Assembly (NCBI GenBank): GCA_032716605.1
Contig: CM064523.1
Span: forward strand, 42,456,656 to 42,520,655
Length of the DNA: 64,000 nucleotides
Source: Paralithodes platypus
Taxonomy: Eukaryota; Arthropoda; Malacostraca; Decapoda; Lithodidae
Direction of reading: 5' to 3'
In this document: in pieces, positions 52,063 through 63,288 of the stretch
How positions within the stretch are numbered: position 1 is the stretch's first letter
Layout: each line of letters opens with the position of its first letter
The notes under the pieces: model-generated
Databases searched by the model: none
Seen by the model: only the letters and a program-made list of their open reading frames with translations
What the model was told of the DNA's origin: nothing
Made by a program: the position numbers and the translations under genes

Positions 52063-54257
52063 ATGTCTTATACCGGATCAGAGGAGAATGGAGACACAGT
52101 ACGTAATGTCGAAACTGAGGAACAGCAGCATGATGAAAGGGTTAATCAGGTGAACTGTGAGGAGGATGCTAGGATATTTTTGCAATGGCCTGTTACTGCC
52201 GAGCGGTTGGAGGGTATGGATCGGTACGGTCTTCAATGCCTGGCCACAGGTATCGGTCATGCGGGTACTAGCAGCATGACCAGGGATAACTTGATAACGT
52301 GTGTACTGGGCAGGGTGACTGGTGAGCGAGATGGGTTGAGTGCTCAGAGCCCTTTGGCCATGCTTACCCAACACTCAACTCCCAGCCATCCCAGTAGTTT
52401 GCCGACCCCGAGTACGCGTCCACAGTTGGGTGGTGACTGGCAGGGTGGGTTGCCCCTGGGGGGGACCACCGGTAATTTCAAACATTGTAGCACCTTCACC
52501 TCCTCAAGGGTTAACTCCAGAATTATTGCTTCAGCTCGAATTAGCTAAGCTTCAGCAGCAATTAGAATTAGCCAAGATAGAAGAGAGAAAAAGTCACCAG
52601 CACATAGAGCTAGCAAAAATCCAAGCTGATTTAGAGTCGACTAGGTACTGTGCCGACATGGACGTAGAGAAGTCGCGAGTAGAGACAACGGGACAGCGAC
52701 TTGGGGCTGGTAACCGTGTTCATGATCAATCTCTCTCGCACTTATTGAAACTGGTTCCGGTGTTTGATGAGAGTGGTGTAACAGTATTGTTCGCAGGCTT
52801 TGAGAAGTGCCAGGAACACCAGTGGCCAGAGAATAAATGGGCAGCACTTGTATCCTCTAGATTAATAAGCAAGGGTCTTAAAGCCTATGATGCGTTACCT
52901 TTGGAGTCATGTATTGTGTATGAGGATCTCAAGGAGGCTGTCCTGAGGGCTTACGAACTGCAACCAGAAACGTACCGTTTGAAGTTCCGGGGTGTAACCA
53001 AGGGAAGAGATAGCACCTTTTTGGAACACGCCCGGGACTTGTCCGATGCTATGGGGAACTGGCTCCGATCTGAGAAGGTAACAACATTTGATGGAATTAA
53101 GCAGTTAATGATGTTGGAGCAGTTCTTTAAGAGCACGGGCGGTGATCTAACTTTGAACTTAAAGGAGAAAAACCCAAGAACTCTAGTCGAAGCAGCAGAA
53201 ATGGCTGATCGACGGCTGTCGTTGATTCGGGGTTGCGGGTCCTCACAGAAGTACGATGCAAGTGCTAGGGACCGTTATCCTCCCCCTCCCCGTAGCAATG
53301 ACACATTTAAAAAAAAGAGCAATGAAACTAAAACTGAATCCAAACCTAACACCACGCCGTATGAGAAGAGTCAGGGGCTTTTTACATCACAGTATAAGCC
53401 GAAACCGAAATGTATGTGTTTTAAGTGCCACCAGGAGGGTCATAAGGCAATGAGTGCCCTAGTCGACCTCCTCCGGCAGCCGTGTCTTTTGCTCACGGCA
53501 TTGGAGTGTTCAAGAGGACATCGGAGTTTGTTAAGAGGCAATTCTTCCGAGGTAAATATACTGCCAGTGCAGAAGGATCCGGAAGGCTTATTCCCTGTCC
53601 GTGATGCCTTTAGTGACCACAGGGGACTCGGTTGTGTGGAGTGGGGGGGTAGAAGACATGAGGTGAGAATTTTGCGTGACACTGGGGCATCGCAAACAGT
53701 TGAGAAATTTCACTGGTAAACCTGTAAATACGGCGCGGGTGATTGTGGTTCAGGGAGTTAATGCAACAAGGTCATACCCGCTTGTAAGAATGAAGATGGA
53801 AGTTGATGGTGTGACTCGTGACCAGGATGTAGGAATTGTGGAGAAGTTGCCTGTTGGGGGCGTCGACCTCCTTCTCGGCAACGACTTTGCGGGGCCTACA
53901 TCTGAGGCTCCACCCTTGGTCGTTGCCGAGAAGCCGTCCGACGTGAGTAGGGAGGAGCAGGAGTGGGTTGAGAAGTGTCCGGTGCAACCTATGGCGTGTG
54001 TTGTCACCAGAACTCTTGCATCCAGGGAGTCACATTCTGGTCAACAGTCTTTATACAAGCGGAGGAAAGGTACCGAGAAGGGGTTGAAAGTTGATGCGGT
54101 TGAGAGTTTAGTATCAACGTACATTCTCGGGGACTCATTATTAGGACCGATTTTAGAGTCTGGAGAAGACCCATTAACTGTTACTAAGAAGGCAGAGGAT
54201 GGGCTTAAAAAGACGAAGAGACAGCAACGATACACAGAGAGAGCAACGGGAGGCTAA
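52063..54257 (+). pseudogene. G3 Gag and protease, frameshifted
   Basis: ATG at 52063 (MSYTGSEENGDTV). A run of seven G near 52460 shifts the frame. The second frame (52463-53715) covers the coiled-coil stretch, the SCAN-like capsid C-terminus (LMMLEQFFKS near 53105) and a CFKCHQEGH knuckle start near 53419, after which a double shift scrambles about 90 bp. Protease LRDTGASQT is near 53672, then another shift; the rest (VGGVDLLLGNDF near 53855) runs to 54257. The gag is of the same subfamily as G4, distinct from G1 and G2. Confidence 0.83.
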
Positions 54258-55213
54258 ATTCAATGTAGGAGGGGGCCATGAGTTGTTTCGCAAACACTTA
54301 GATAAGCTTGCTCCTTCGGACATTCGTAAATTGCAATTAGAAGACCCGGAGGTTCTTGAATGTGGTACCGGTGCTGTCGAGTTTGAGGAGGACAGTGATG
54401 CACAGTCGGAAGATGTAGCAACAAGGTACCCTGACGCGTACCCTATGAGAAATGGATCAGCGAAGACGGTGGTCCGAAGCTTGCTAGTGTATTTTTCCCG
54501 GTATGGTTACCCGCAGGGGATTCAGTCAGACCAAGGATCCAACTTCACTTATAACCTCTTTGTTCAAGCAGTGCAGCAGCATGGGATTGTTACGGTTGTG
54601 TCATCTGCGTACCATCCGGAGAGCCAGGGTGTGTTAGAGCGATGGCACTCGGCCTTAAAATCTGTGCTTGTTGCTTTGAGAGTGGGAAAGGTTGGGATCT
54701 TGACCTGCCATATGTTTTATTTGCTGCACGGGTGGTACCCGGGGAAAGTTTGGGTTTCAGCCCTAATGAGCTCGTCTTTGGACACCGTGTCAGAGGGCCT
54801 CTCCATATGGTTGAGGAAATAGGGGAGGGCGCAGAAAAACCTTGTTCTATGCTCAAGTATGTCCTCGACAGTCGAGAACGGATGTTGCGCAGTCTGGAGT
54901 TGGCTGGCCGTAATTTGACTAGCTCTCAGGCCCTCATGAAGGACAGGTACGACCTCAAGGTTAAACTCAGGGAGTTTCACGTGGGTCAGGAGGTGTTGAT
55001 TCTACTGCCCCTTGTAGGTCATCCCTTATCCGCGAAGTACACTGGTCCTTATAGGGTGGTTGAGAGGCTATCGGACCTGGTAATCTCATGAAGGAGTATG
55101 TGAGGCACCCCCCTGAGCCTCTCACTGTGCCTGTGATGACGTTTAGCAGTCAAGGTGGAGAAGGAGAAGGAGAACGGGACAGTCAAGCTCAGGTGGAGGA
55201 TAACTGGAAAGAT
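54199..55213 (+). pseudogene. G3 integrase remnant; RT and RNase H absent
   Basis: The first frame reads HLDKLAPSDIRKLQLEDPE, then jumps in frame near 54413 from DSDAQSED to VATRYPDAYPMRNG: the zinc finger and first catalytic Asp are deleted. The second Asp (QSDQGSNF) and Glu (GVLERWHS) remain. After a shift near 54665 comes VPGESLGFSPNELVFGH and the GPY/F-type KYTGPYRVVERL, then KEYVRHPPEPLTVP. At 55213 the text meets the LTR directly, with no RT, RNase H or polypurine tract. Confidence 0.83.
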
Positions 55214-55216
55214 AAG

Positions 55217-56774
55217 TGCGACGCCTGCCAGCGTTGGCAGAATCGCCTCCCGGTAGCCACTTGCAATCGCCAGGGCAGTGAAATGGGTTACAGTCTGTCT
55301 ACAATGTTGTACCTTCTTTCTTGTGAATCGTCATGTCACAGGCAGGGTAGAAGTGGTCTTTGTTTTCGCCTGTGACAAAGCATTGTATTTTATATCATGA
55401 GTTGAACATAAGATGCATTGTAGTGAAGGAGAGAGAGAGAGCGAGCGAGCAGGGTGGGGGAGGTGAGTGTTGCTTTTCCTCCTCCTCCCTCCCGGAGGAG
55501 TTGCTCGCCCGCGTGGCCTTTTCTCTCGGTTTTGATTGGCTGGTGGTTCCTGGCGCCTTCTGCAGGCCTGCTGCCGGGTGACGTAGCGGCCTGTGATTGG
55601 CTGACCAGCGTGCCTTTGTGTGGGATCCTGGAGGGGTCCAGAGGAGCTATTCTCCTCAGAGCTTGCCTGACCATCATACCCTTCACATGTCCCTTGCACC
55701 TGTCTCCCGACTTCTACCTATAGAGCACTTTCTCACTCTCTCTCAACTTCTTACCTCTCATTCTTCCACTCTATTTAATATCATAACTTCCCTTTGGTTC
55801 TGCACGATTTCATATATCGGCCATCGTATTATATGCTGAAGCTCTCAGATAACCCATGTTTAGTTAGGCATTTTGGAAGGGTTGCCATTTTTGTCTGTAG
55901 AGGTTTGACACACTCACGGTGTCTCCCTTCCTGTATCGTGGTGGTCTGCTGGGGGATTTAATGCTAGACTGGGATAAGGCTATGGGTGTTGTGATTTCCG
56001 ATGTGTACTAGATTTTGTTGAACCTGTACAATCGCAACGGAGACGTGGGAAGCCTAGGTGGTCTTTCTGACTGTGTACCTTGTGAGTTTAGCGCTGTGTT
56101 GCGAGTGAGGGCTTTTGCCTCTGCCACCCAACACTTTGCTAACTCGTTTGCTTTGACTTTGAGAGGGTCGCCAGGAGAGAACCAGATACTAGCGACCTGG
56201 ATCTCTCAAGAGAGCACCCCGTCAATTAACGTAGTTTGGCCGCACAGCCTTAAGGACTTCGCTAGGCTACGAGCCGCTTGCTCAGCCATTGTTTCCTAGC
56301 CTACTACATCTCAGCTAGACTTTATTCGCCTAGCAGACACCAGATTTAGATTATAAACTCTTTCTGATATGTATGCATTATTATTCACGGCATTTATTAG
56401 TCTAGGTTGTTGTTGAGTTGCACAACCCTAGTAGGCTGTTTCGTTGATGAGGAAGTACTTCATTTGCTGTTTGAGTTCCTACTATTGCACAGTTATTATT
56501 ATTCCCGTGCCAGTTAACCCTATATGTCCTTACAATTGTCATATTCTATTCCTGCTTTATACTACAGTTCAATATCCGATACGATCATCTTACCCCAGCA
56601 TCCGACTTTCTTCAGAAGATTCCTGCTCGATGCTTTGGGACTTTCGTTCACTTTCTTTAGTGTAGGAGTGACAGTTCATTATTGTTTAGAGTAACTTTAA
56701 ATATACCTTCTTCTAGTTTGCATTAAATCATTACAGTGATTTAATTAAGATCTCTATCTTTTCCTAGTATACCT
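55217..56774 (+). repeat. G2-type LTR at the right end of G3, truncated
   Basis: Starts TGCGACGCC (TGTGACGCC with one change) and is closely similar to the G2 LTRs, not to the G3 5' LTR. It stops at 56774 in the word TATACCT, where the minus-strand LTR of G4 begins. About 240 bp of the LTR are therefore missing from view. Confidence 0.85.
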
Positions 56775-58083
56775 TGTTACGATCCAGGTTCTCAAAGACA
56801 CAGGGCTCTTCAACATTGGACTAGATAATGGCAAAATGCAACAACGGTAACACTAGATCCAACCCCTGCCTTAAACACTGGAAAACAAAACACCATTACC
56901 GCCCTGAGTCGTGCCTGGACAACGAGGTATCCTATGACTCGGTAACTGGTGCACACACACTAGGCTGACGCTCGATGAAACAGCCTATTCTCAAACAGTA
57001 AAAGATTACTCGATTAGGTTACACAAAGAAAAGATAGTTAACGTGATTAATTAACGTTACGGTAGATACTCAAATAACTGGCACTCCTGTATTAAAGAAA
57101 GTGCAATGCTAGTCCTGCAACATCAACTGGAAACTTCTGAAATAAGTCTGATGCTGGGAAGATGTTCGTAAAGAATCTTGAACAATTATAATGCAGAATA
57201 CGGGTCACAATAAATACTAGGACATATAGTAATAATAGGCAGGCGAATAATAAAGACTGCGCAAAGGTAGTAATGCTCGACAACTAAAGAAATGCTTCGT
57301 GACATAACACAACAGCCTACTAGGGTTGTGCAATTCAACAACAACCTCGGCTCAAAAGTGCAGCGAATAATAATGTTGCATACATATAATAATGGGGGCT
57401 TATCTCTAACCAGTGTCTGCTCAGTTAATAAAGTCTAGCTGGGGTATCAAGGCAGGGCAACAAGGGGCGAGCATGCGGCTCGTAGCCTAACGTTGTCCGA
57501 AGGTGGTATAATGAAGATTACGTTATATGGCGGGGATGCTCTCTTGATAAATCTAGGTCTCTAGTACCTAGTTCTATCCTGGCGATCCCTCAGAAGTCAA
57601 CACAAAGAGGCAGCACTATGTTGTGAGGGATAGGCTATGGCCCTCTCACACCACAGCGCTGTGCTCGCAAAGTAAACCCACCCGAAGACAACTTAGGCTC
57701 CCACAGTACCTGTCGATGTCGTGCAGGGCTTAGCTAACACTGCACACATCGGAGACAACGACACAGTAACCTTACCCCCCAGTCTAGCTTTAGATAACCA
57801 AGCAGAATCACTCAACACCTTGCCAGGGAGACATATACCGGTCTACAACCTTCCCGAGAGAGGACACACACGGAAAAGTCCGTCTCTCCAAACCTCATTA
57901 AAGCCTAATACATGGAAATATCGGAGAGCTTCGCGTACAATACGACTGGCCGACGGTGAACGTCTATGCTGAAACCAGAAGGGATGTTGAGTTTAATAAA
58001 GATTAGAGAATGAGAAAGGAGAAGTCGAGAGAGAGAAATAGTATGCAAAGTGGCGAGTATGGGGGACAGAATTGCAAAGGATG

Positions 58084-58114
<31 letters not shown>

Positions 58115-59306
58115 ACAATGAACGGAGGAAGGAAAAACACAGATAAAACAAAAAGGTCCATGTGCCTAAAGGCAGTGTAAAGAAAGTGTAAATTCATGGG
58201 CGCTCTCAGCTGCCCTAGTTCTACGGGGAAAGATGTGGAGAGGCGGCACAATTGAAGCAAGTTCCTCGGAACAATTGCTGTGAAAATATCTGTAGAATAA
58301 TGCAAGGGATGCAACGTTTCTTCGTATGGATAATGTAGGAAGGTCCTGTGTGATTGCAGGGTTATTGATTAATCTAATAGCTTTATTTTGAATTTTGTCC
58401 AACTGCCTCAATGCAACCACTCCACTTCCACCCCACAGAGGTGAACAGTAATCCATCTGAGAACGCACATGACTTTTATATATCACGGCCAACTGCTCGT
58501 CAGTGAAGAATTCTCGAACTCTGTACAGGAGTCCCATTTTTTTAGAGGCATTCTTAGCAATGCTTCTAACATAATGTGTCCAGCTCAAGTTAGTAGTTAA
58601 TGTTACACCGAGAATGTCAATACTAGGGGAAGTGGGAATATTTACATCATTTAAAAATATATGGGAGTCAGTGAGATTCTGTCGGTTAGAAAATTGAATG
58701 TACTTGGTTTTCTGTGCATTAAAGGAAACTAGATTCTTTTGTCCCCATCCATTAATTCTAGAAAGGTCCTGGTTCAGAGAAATTGCAGTGTTTATTTTTG
58801 AATTTATAAGATCGGGTTGGGTGACAGAATTGGTAAATGTGAAGGAACTGTGGAGTGTTGAGTCATCTGCGTAGGAATGTATTGGATTAAGAGTGGTAGA
58901 TATGAGATCATTGTAGACGATATTGTAGACGATACGCGTTTCAGGCAAGCTCTGAGCTGGTAAAAAACACGAGGCCGCGATGGGCAGGGACTAGTTGACC
59001 ACCCCGCCGCCAACGCCATCAGCGCCCAAGCGAGCCGCGTGATAGCTCACCCCGCTGCCAGGTGTACCCCCTCACTCGCTCTCGCTCGCTTCCCACACAA
59101 GCAACATTTATATTATAGCGAATATAAAATATAAGGCGCGGTCACAGACCAAAACGAAGACCATTTCTAGACTGTCTGTGGCAACACGACACTAATGAAA
59201 TAAAGCAGATCATTCTAGGACAACTGTAGCCTATCCCCCCATCCTGGCGAGCGCTAGCAAGCTGCAATGCCCCACGCAACCATTCTGCTAATGCCGGGAG
59301 GTGTCA
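56775..59306 (-). repeat. 3' LTR of G4 with a LINE insertion
   Basis: From TGACACC (59306) to GATCGTAACA (56775) on the minus strand. The length of 2.5 kb is explained by a LINE fragment at 58084-58943; without it the LTR is about 1.67 kb. The sequence follows the same plan as the other LTRs (CTCAGAGCTTGCCTGA near 58955, GGTTGGATCTAGTGTTACCG near 56860). Confidence 0.82.
58084..58943 (-). pseudogene. 5'-truncated LINE RT fragment with poly(A), inside the G4 LTR
   Basis: The minus-strand frame begins at 58948. It has PIHSYADDSTLHSSF (YADD catalytic loop), DILGVTLTTNLSWTHYV, VRSQMDYCSPLWGG, LDKIQNKAIRLINNP and a C-terminal RTRAAESAHEFTL. Everything before the catalytic loop is missing. A run of 26 T on the plus strand (58084-58109) is its poly(A) tail, so this LINE is of another clade than the CR1-like and RTE-like ones; the clade is not resolved. 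No target duplication was found. Confidence 0.8.
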
Positions 59307-60085
59307 CCCCCCCCACCCCGCCCCCCCCAGCTGACACTGATAAACTGTCCAGTTCATCACAAGACTGGCACTTCTCTTCGCTCTTTCCGGCAACGGGGCC
59401 TGCCAATAACCCTTCACTAGTTCTACCTTCGTGATGAGCGAGGCAGCCCCGAAGCGGTCTATGGTGTCGTTAACTCTGGGTAATGGATAGGCGTCTGTCA
59501 GGGATAATGCTTCCACACTCTTGCAATCAACATACACACAGACTCTGCCACCAAACTCAGGTTGCAAAGCCACTGGCAACGACCACTCACGATATCCCTC
59601 ATCCCTCTCCACACGCTGTCCAGCTCCGCCTTCACAACAGGCTGTCGAGCAGGATTCACACGGTAGGGAACCAACTCGAGCTTTGCACTGTCTCCAGCCT
59701 CCATGTCGGATTCTACCCCATACATCAGGCCTGGAGAAGCAACAAACATGCGGACGGACTGCCACAGCCTAGTGAACAACTCCTCCCGTCGCTCAGGAAC
59801 AAGAGGCCGCAACTCACCTCGCAGAACAACATGCCTAGTGCCCTCCCACATCTCCTTCACCATGTGGAGAGGACCCCTCACCTGATGCCCGAAAACAAGC
59901 CCATTCGGACTGAAACCGAGACTCTCTCCAGGTACTTCTCTTGCCGCGAACAAAACATACGGCAGACCAAGGTCCCAATCCTTTCCGTTCTCTGCGCAAT
60001 AACATCGAAGCATGCTTTTCAGCGTGGCGTGACACCCCTCGACTCTCCGGGTGATACGCAGAAGAGACGACAGTGCTGATGCCAT
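59304..60085 (-). pseudogene. G4 integrase end fused to truncated, diverged RT
   Basis: Two overlapping minus-strand frames. The first (60085-59498) has LKSMLRCYCAENGKDW, VPGESLGFSPNGLVFGH, then runs from MVKEMWEG straight to ELFTRLWQSVRMFVASPGLM and VPYRVNPARQPVV; the GPY/F part of integrase is gone. The second (59765-59304) has SLPVALQP and TKVELVKGYWQAPLPERAKR, with Glu for the motif A Asp, and stops at YQCQ. The next bases are the purine tract (59321-59330 onward) and the LTR. Confidence 0.82.
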
Positions 60086-61667
60086 GCTGAATCATAGTTT
60101 GTTTGAACAGATTAGATGTAACACTAGAACCTTGGTCCGATTGCACCTCTTGCGGGTAACCATACTGCGAGCAATACAAGAGCAGGTTCCGGACAACAGT
60201 TTTCGCCGTGCCATTTCTCATTGGATATGCATCAGGATAACGAGTGGCCACATCCATGATAGTTACTAGAAATTTATTACCGGCACTAGTAGGGGGTAGG
60301 GGTCCGACCATATCAATGATGACCTTACTGAAGGGCGGTCCACTGACAGGAATGGGGTGCAACGGGGCTCTCGGAATTGTTTGGTTAGGTTTTCCAACCC
60401 TCTGGCACGTATGACACCTTGCTATCCAGGTTACCACCTGCCAGTTCAACCCCGGCCACCAAAACAATTTTTCTAAAGCCGCCACCGTTTTTCTCACCCC
60501 TAGATGTCCTGCCAGTGGTATGTCATGCGCCAACCTCAGTAGGCTATCCCTGCACTCCCGTGGCACCACCAACTGGTCCACAACTCCGGACCCCTCTTGC
60601 CAACTACGTTTAGGGTCTTGAAAACGCCTATAGAGGATGCCTTCTAAATAAAAAAAATCTCCTGGCTGTGCATCGCCGTCCTCGTCGAGCTCTACAGCTC
60701 CATTAGCACACGTTTGGAGCTCAGGGTCCTCTAGTTGCAACCGACGTATATCTGAGGGTGCCAAGCGATCTAACTGCTCCCGGAGCAATGCATGACCTTC
60801 CCCGATACTGGGCTGCTCCCTCCGTCTCTCTCGATGTTCGTAACGTTGCTGTCGTGGAGACTCGTCATGCCCAGCCTTGTCACTCTCGATGACAGGCCCA
60901 GGGGCTACTCCAGAATTAAGTAATGGTGCTAATACTGAATCACCCAGGAGAGCCGCCGAGTCAAAACTCTTAAAACCAACTCCAGCTTTAGCCTCCTCCT
61001 GTTGATCGTTCCTCCGCTGGTCTGAAGACGGAGGACTAGGCTGTGACTCTTTAGCTGCCAGAGCTCGGGTGACAACACATGCCATGGGTTGTGTCTGGCA
61101 CCGCTCGACCCACTCTTGCTCTTCCCTACTCACGTCGGCCGGCCTCTCGGCAACGACTAAGGGTAGAACCTCAGAAGCGGGCATTGCAAAGTCGTTGCCG
61201 AGAAGAAGGTCGACGCCCTCCACTGGCAGTTTCTCCACAATCCCGACATCCAATTCACGTGCCACACCATCCACCTCCAACTCCAACCGCACCAGCGGGT
61301 ATGACCGAGTTGCATTAATACCCTGCACCACCACCACCCGAGCCGCGTTTATAGGGTAGCCAGTCAAGTTTTTCATCAGAGTCTGGGAAGCACCTGTATC
61401 ACGCAAGACCTCTACTCCATGCTTGCGCCCTGCCCACATCACGCAACCCCGCCCTCTATGGCCGCAAAAAACATCCTGAGCAGGGTTCGAGCCTCCCAGG
61501 TGCTTCTGCATTGGCTGTGCCTCAGCCTCTGACGAACTGCCCCGGGCAAACTCAGATGACTTCGGAGACACACCAATGTTGCAGGCCAAAGACACAGCTG
61601 CTGTAGGTGGTTTGCTAGGACAGACTCTTGCAAAGTGCCCCTTTTTATGACAATGATAACACTCCAA
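59835..61667 (-). CDS. G4 CCHC knuckle, protease and integrase
   Basis: 610 open codons on the minus strand. CYHCHKKGHFARVC near 61660; protease VLRDTGASQTLM near 61405 and VDLLLGNDF near 61210; integrase finger (HDIPLAGHLG to CHTCQRVGK, about 60530-60395); first Asp in IIDMVGPLPP near 60320; second Asp in QSDQGSSVTSN near 60145. The Glu motif is missing: the text goes from YHPESRGV directly into shifted sequence near 60036, with about 14 bp lost. About 65 residues after that are read in the wrong frame. Confidence 0.85.
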   Translation of the reverse strand: MECYHCHKKGHFARVCPSKPPTAAVSLACNIGVSPKSSEFARGSSSEAEAQPMQKHLGGSNPAQDVFCGHRGRGCVMWAGRKHGVEVLRDTGASQTLMKNLTGYPINAARVVVVQGINATRSYPLVRLELEVDGVARELDVGIVEKLPVEGVDLLLGNDFAMPASEVLPLVVAERPADVSREEQEWVERCQTQPMACVVTRALAAKESQPSPPSSDQRRNDQQEEAKAGVGFKSFDSAALLGDSVLAPLLNSGVAPGPVIESDKAGHDESPRQQRYEHRERRREQPSIGEGHALLREQLDRLAPSDIRRLQLEDPELQTCANGAVELDEDGDAQPGDFFYLEGILYRRFQDPKRSWQEGSGVVDQLVVPRECRDSLLRLAHDIPLAGHLGVRKTVAALEKLFWWPGLNWQVVTWIARCHTCQRVGKPNQTIPRAPLHPIPVSGPPFSKVIIDMVGPLPPTSAGNKFLVTIMDVATRYPDAYPMRNGTAKTVVRNLLLYCSQYGYPQEVQSDQGSSVTSNLFKQTMIQHGISTVVSSAYHPESRGVSRHAEKHASMLLRRERKGLGPWSAVCFVRGKRSTWRESRFQSEWACFRASGEGSSPHGEGDVGGH

Positions 61668-62440
61668 CTCCCCTTTGGGCTTCCCTTGGTACTGGGAAGG
61701 GCCCGGCCCCTTCTTAAATGGGACGGTGCTAGTCTTGTGGTCAGTCTTGGTATCATGGCTCTTTTACTTGTTTGCATAAGGTATATCACTAACTCAGGGG
61801 GGGGGGGGGGTCACGCCCCTTGTTACCTGCCTCACTACGCTGGGCAGACCCGCACCCACGAATTAGTGATAGCCGGAGGTCAGCCATCTCAGCTGCCTCC
61901 TGTAGAGTTTTTGGTTGCTTTTCTTTAAGGTTTAACGTCAGGTCGCCGCCCGTGCATTTGAAAAACTGCTCTAAAAGCACCAACTGTTTAATGTCGTCAA
62001 ACGTAGTAGCTTTCTCCGACCTCAGCCAATTCCCAAAAGCATCGGACAGCTCCCGGGCATGCTCCAAAAAGGTGCTCTCCCGACCCTTGGTAACACCCCG
62101 GAACTTCAACCTGTACGTCTCTGGTTGTAGTTCGTATGCTCTCATTACAGACTCCTTGAGTTTATCATAGATAATACACTACTCTATAGGCAACGCATCG
62201 TAGGCTTTAAGACCCTTCCTTGCCTATTAATCTAGAGGATACAAGTGCTGCCCATTTATTCTCTGGCCACTGGTGTTTCTGGCACTTCTTCTCAAAGCGT
62301 GTGAAAAATTCTGTTACACCACTCTCATGAAACACCGGAACCAGTTTCAATAAGTGCGAGAGAGACTGCTCATGAACACGGTTACCAGCCACAAGTCGCT
62401 GTCCCGTTGCCTCTACTCGCGACTTCTCTACGTCCATGTC
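61668..62440 (-). pseudogene. G4 Gag capsid part, frameshifted
   Basis: Minus-strand pieces: 62437-62207 (MDVEKSRVEATGQRL, FTRFEKKCQKHQWPENKW) and 62145-61789 with the SCAN-like C-terminus (YELQPETYRLKFRG, LVLLEQFFKCTGG, LQEAAEMADL), then a basic linker to the knuckle. Shifts lie near 62215 and at the run of G near 61800 (C on the minus strand). Confidence 0.82.
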
Positions 62441-62644
62441 GGCACAGTACCTAGTCGACTCTAAATCCGCTTGGATTTTTGCTAGCTCTATGTGCTGAGA
62501 CTGCTGACTGATAGTTTTTCTCTCTTCTATCTTGGCTAATTCTATTTGCTGCTCACCCCCCTGATAGCCTTTCTCTCTTCGATCTTCGCTAATTCGAGCT
62601 GAAGCAATAATTCTGGAGATAACCCTTGAGGAGGTGAAGGTGCT

Positions 62645-63068
62645 ACATGTTTGAAATTACCGGTTGTCCCCCCAGGGGCAACCCACCCTGCCAGTCACCA
62701 CCCAACTGCGGAAGCGTACCCGGGGTCGGCAAACTACTGGGATGGCTGGGAGTCGAGTGTAGGGGAAGCCTGGCCGAAGGGCTCTGAGCACTCAACCCAT
62801 CTCGCTCACCAGTCACCCTGTCCAGTACACACGTTATCAAGTTATCCTTGGTCATGCTGCTAGTAACCGCATGACCGATAGCTGTGGCCAAGCATTGAAG
62901 ACCGTACTGATCCATACCCTCCAACCGCTCGGCAGTAACAGGCCATTGCAAAAATATCCTAGCATCCTCCTCACAGTTCACCCGATTAACCCTTTCATCA
63001 TGCTGCTGTTCCTCAGTTTCGACATTACGTACTGTGTCTCCATTCTCCTCTGACCCGGTATAAGACAT
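62645..63068 (-). pseudogene. G4 Gag N-terminus
   Basis: ATG at 63068 (MSYTGSEENGDTV), nearly the same as G3. It runs through CEEDARIFLQWPVTAERL to GGLPLGGQPVISN, where a missing T (compared with G3) shifts the frame and gives a stop at 62643. A coiled-coil region follows in other frames to 62440. Confidence 0.83.
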
Positions 63069-63288
63069 GATGCTCACAAAAATTTCTCACCACAATATTC
63101 AGAAAAGAAGTACCCCAAACTCTTATGTAGCACTATTCACTTGCCAAAAATGTCTGAAGACTCTCAAGTGCTATACTACTTTGCCAAAAAAAAATTAACG
63201 TGCCCACTATATTCCTCAATAAAACAAATGACCACAACAATCCTGCAATTATCTCTTAGTTCACAAGATCCTGAGCTAGGTCGCCATT

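Noticed and set aside
57721..57972. 83-codon plus-strand frame in the G4 LTR
   Set aside because: It lies antisense in LTR sequence without motif or conservation beyond the repeat.
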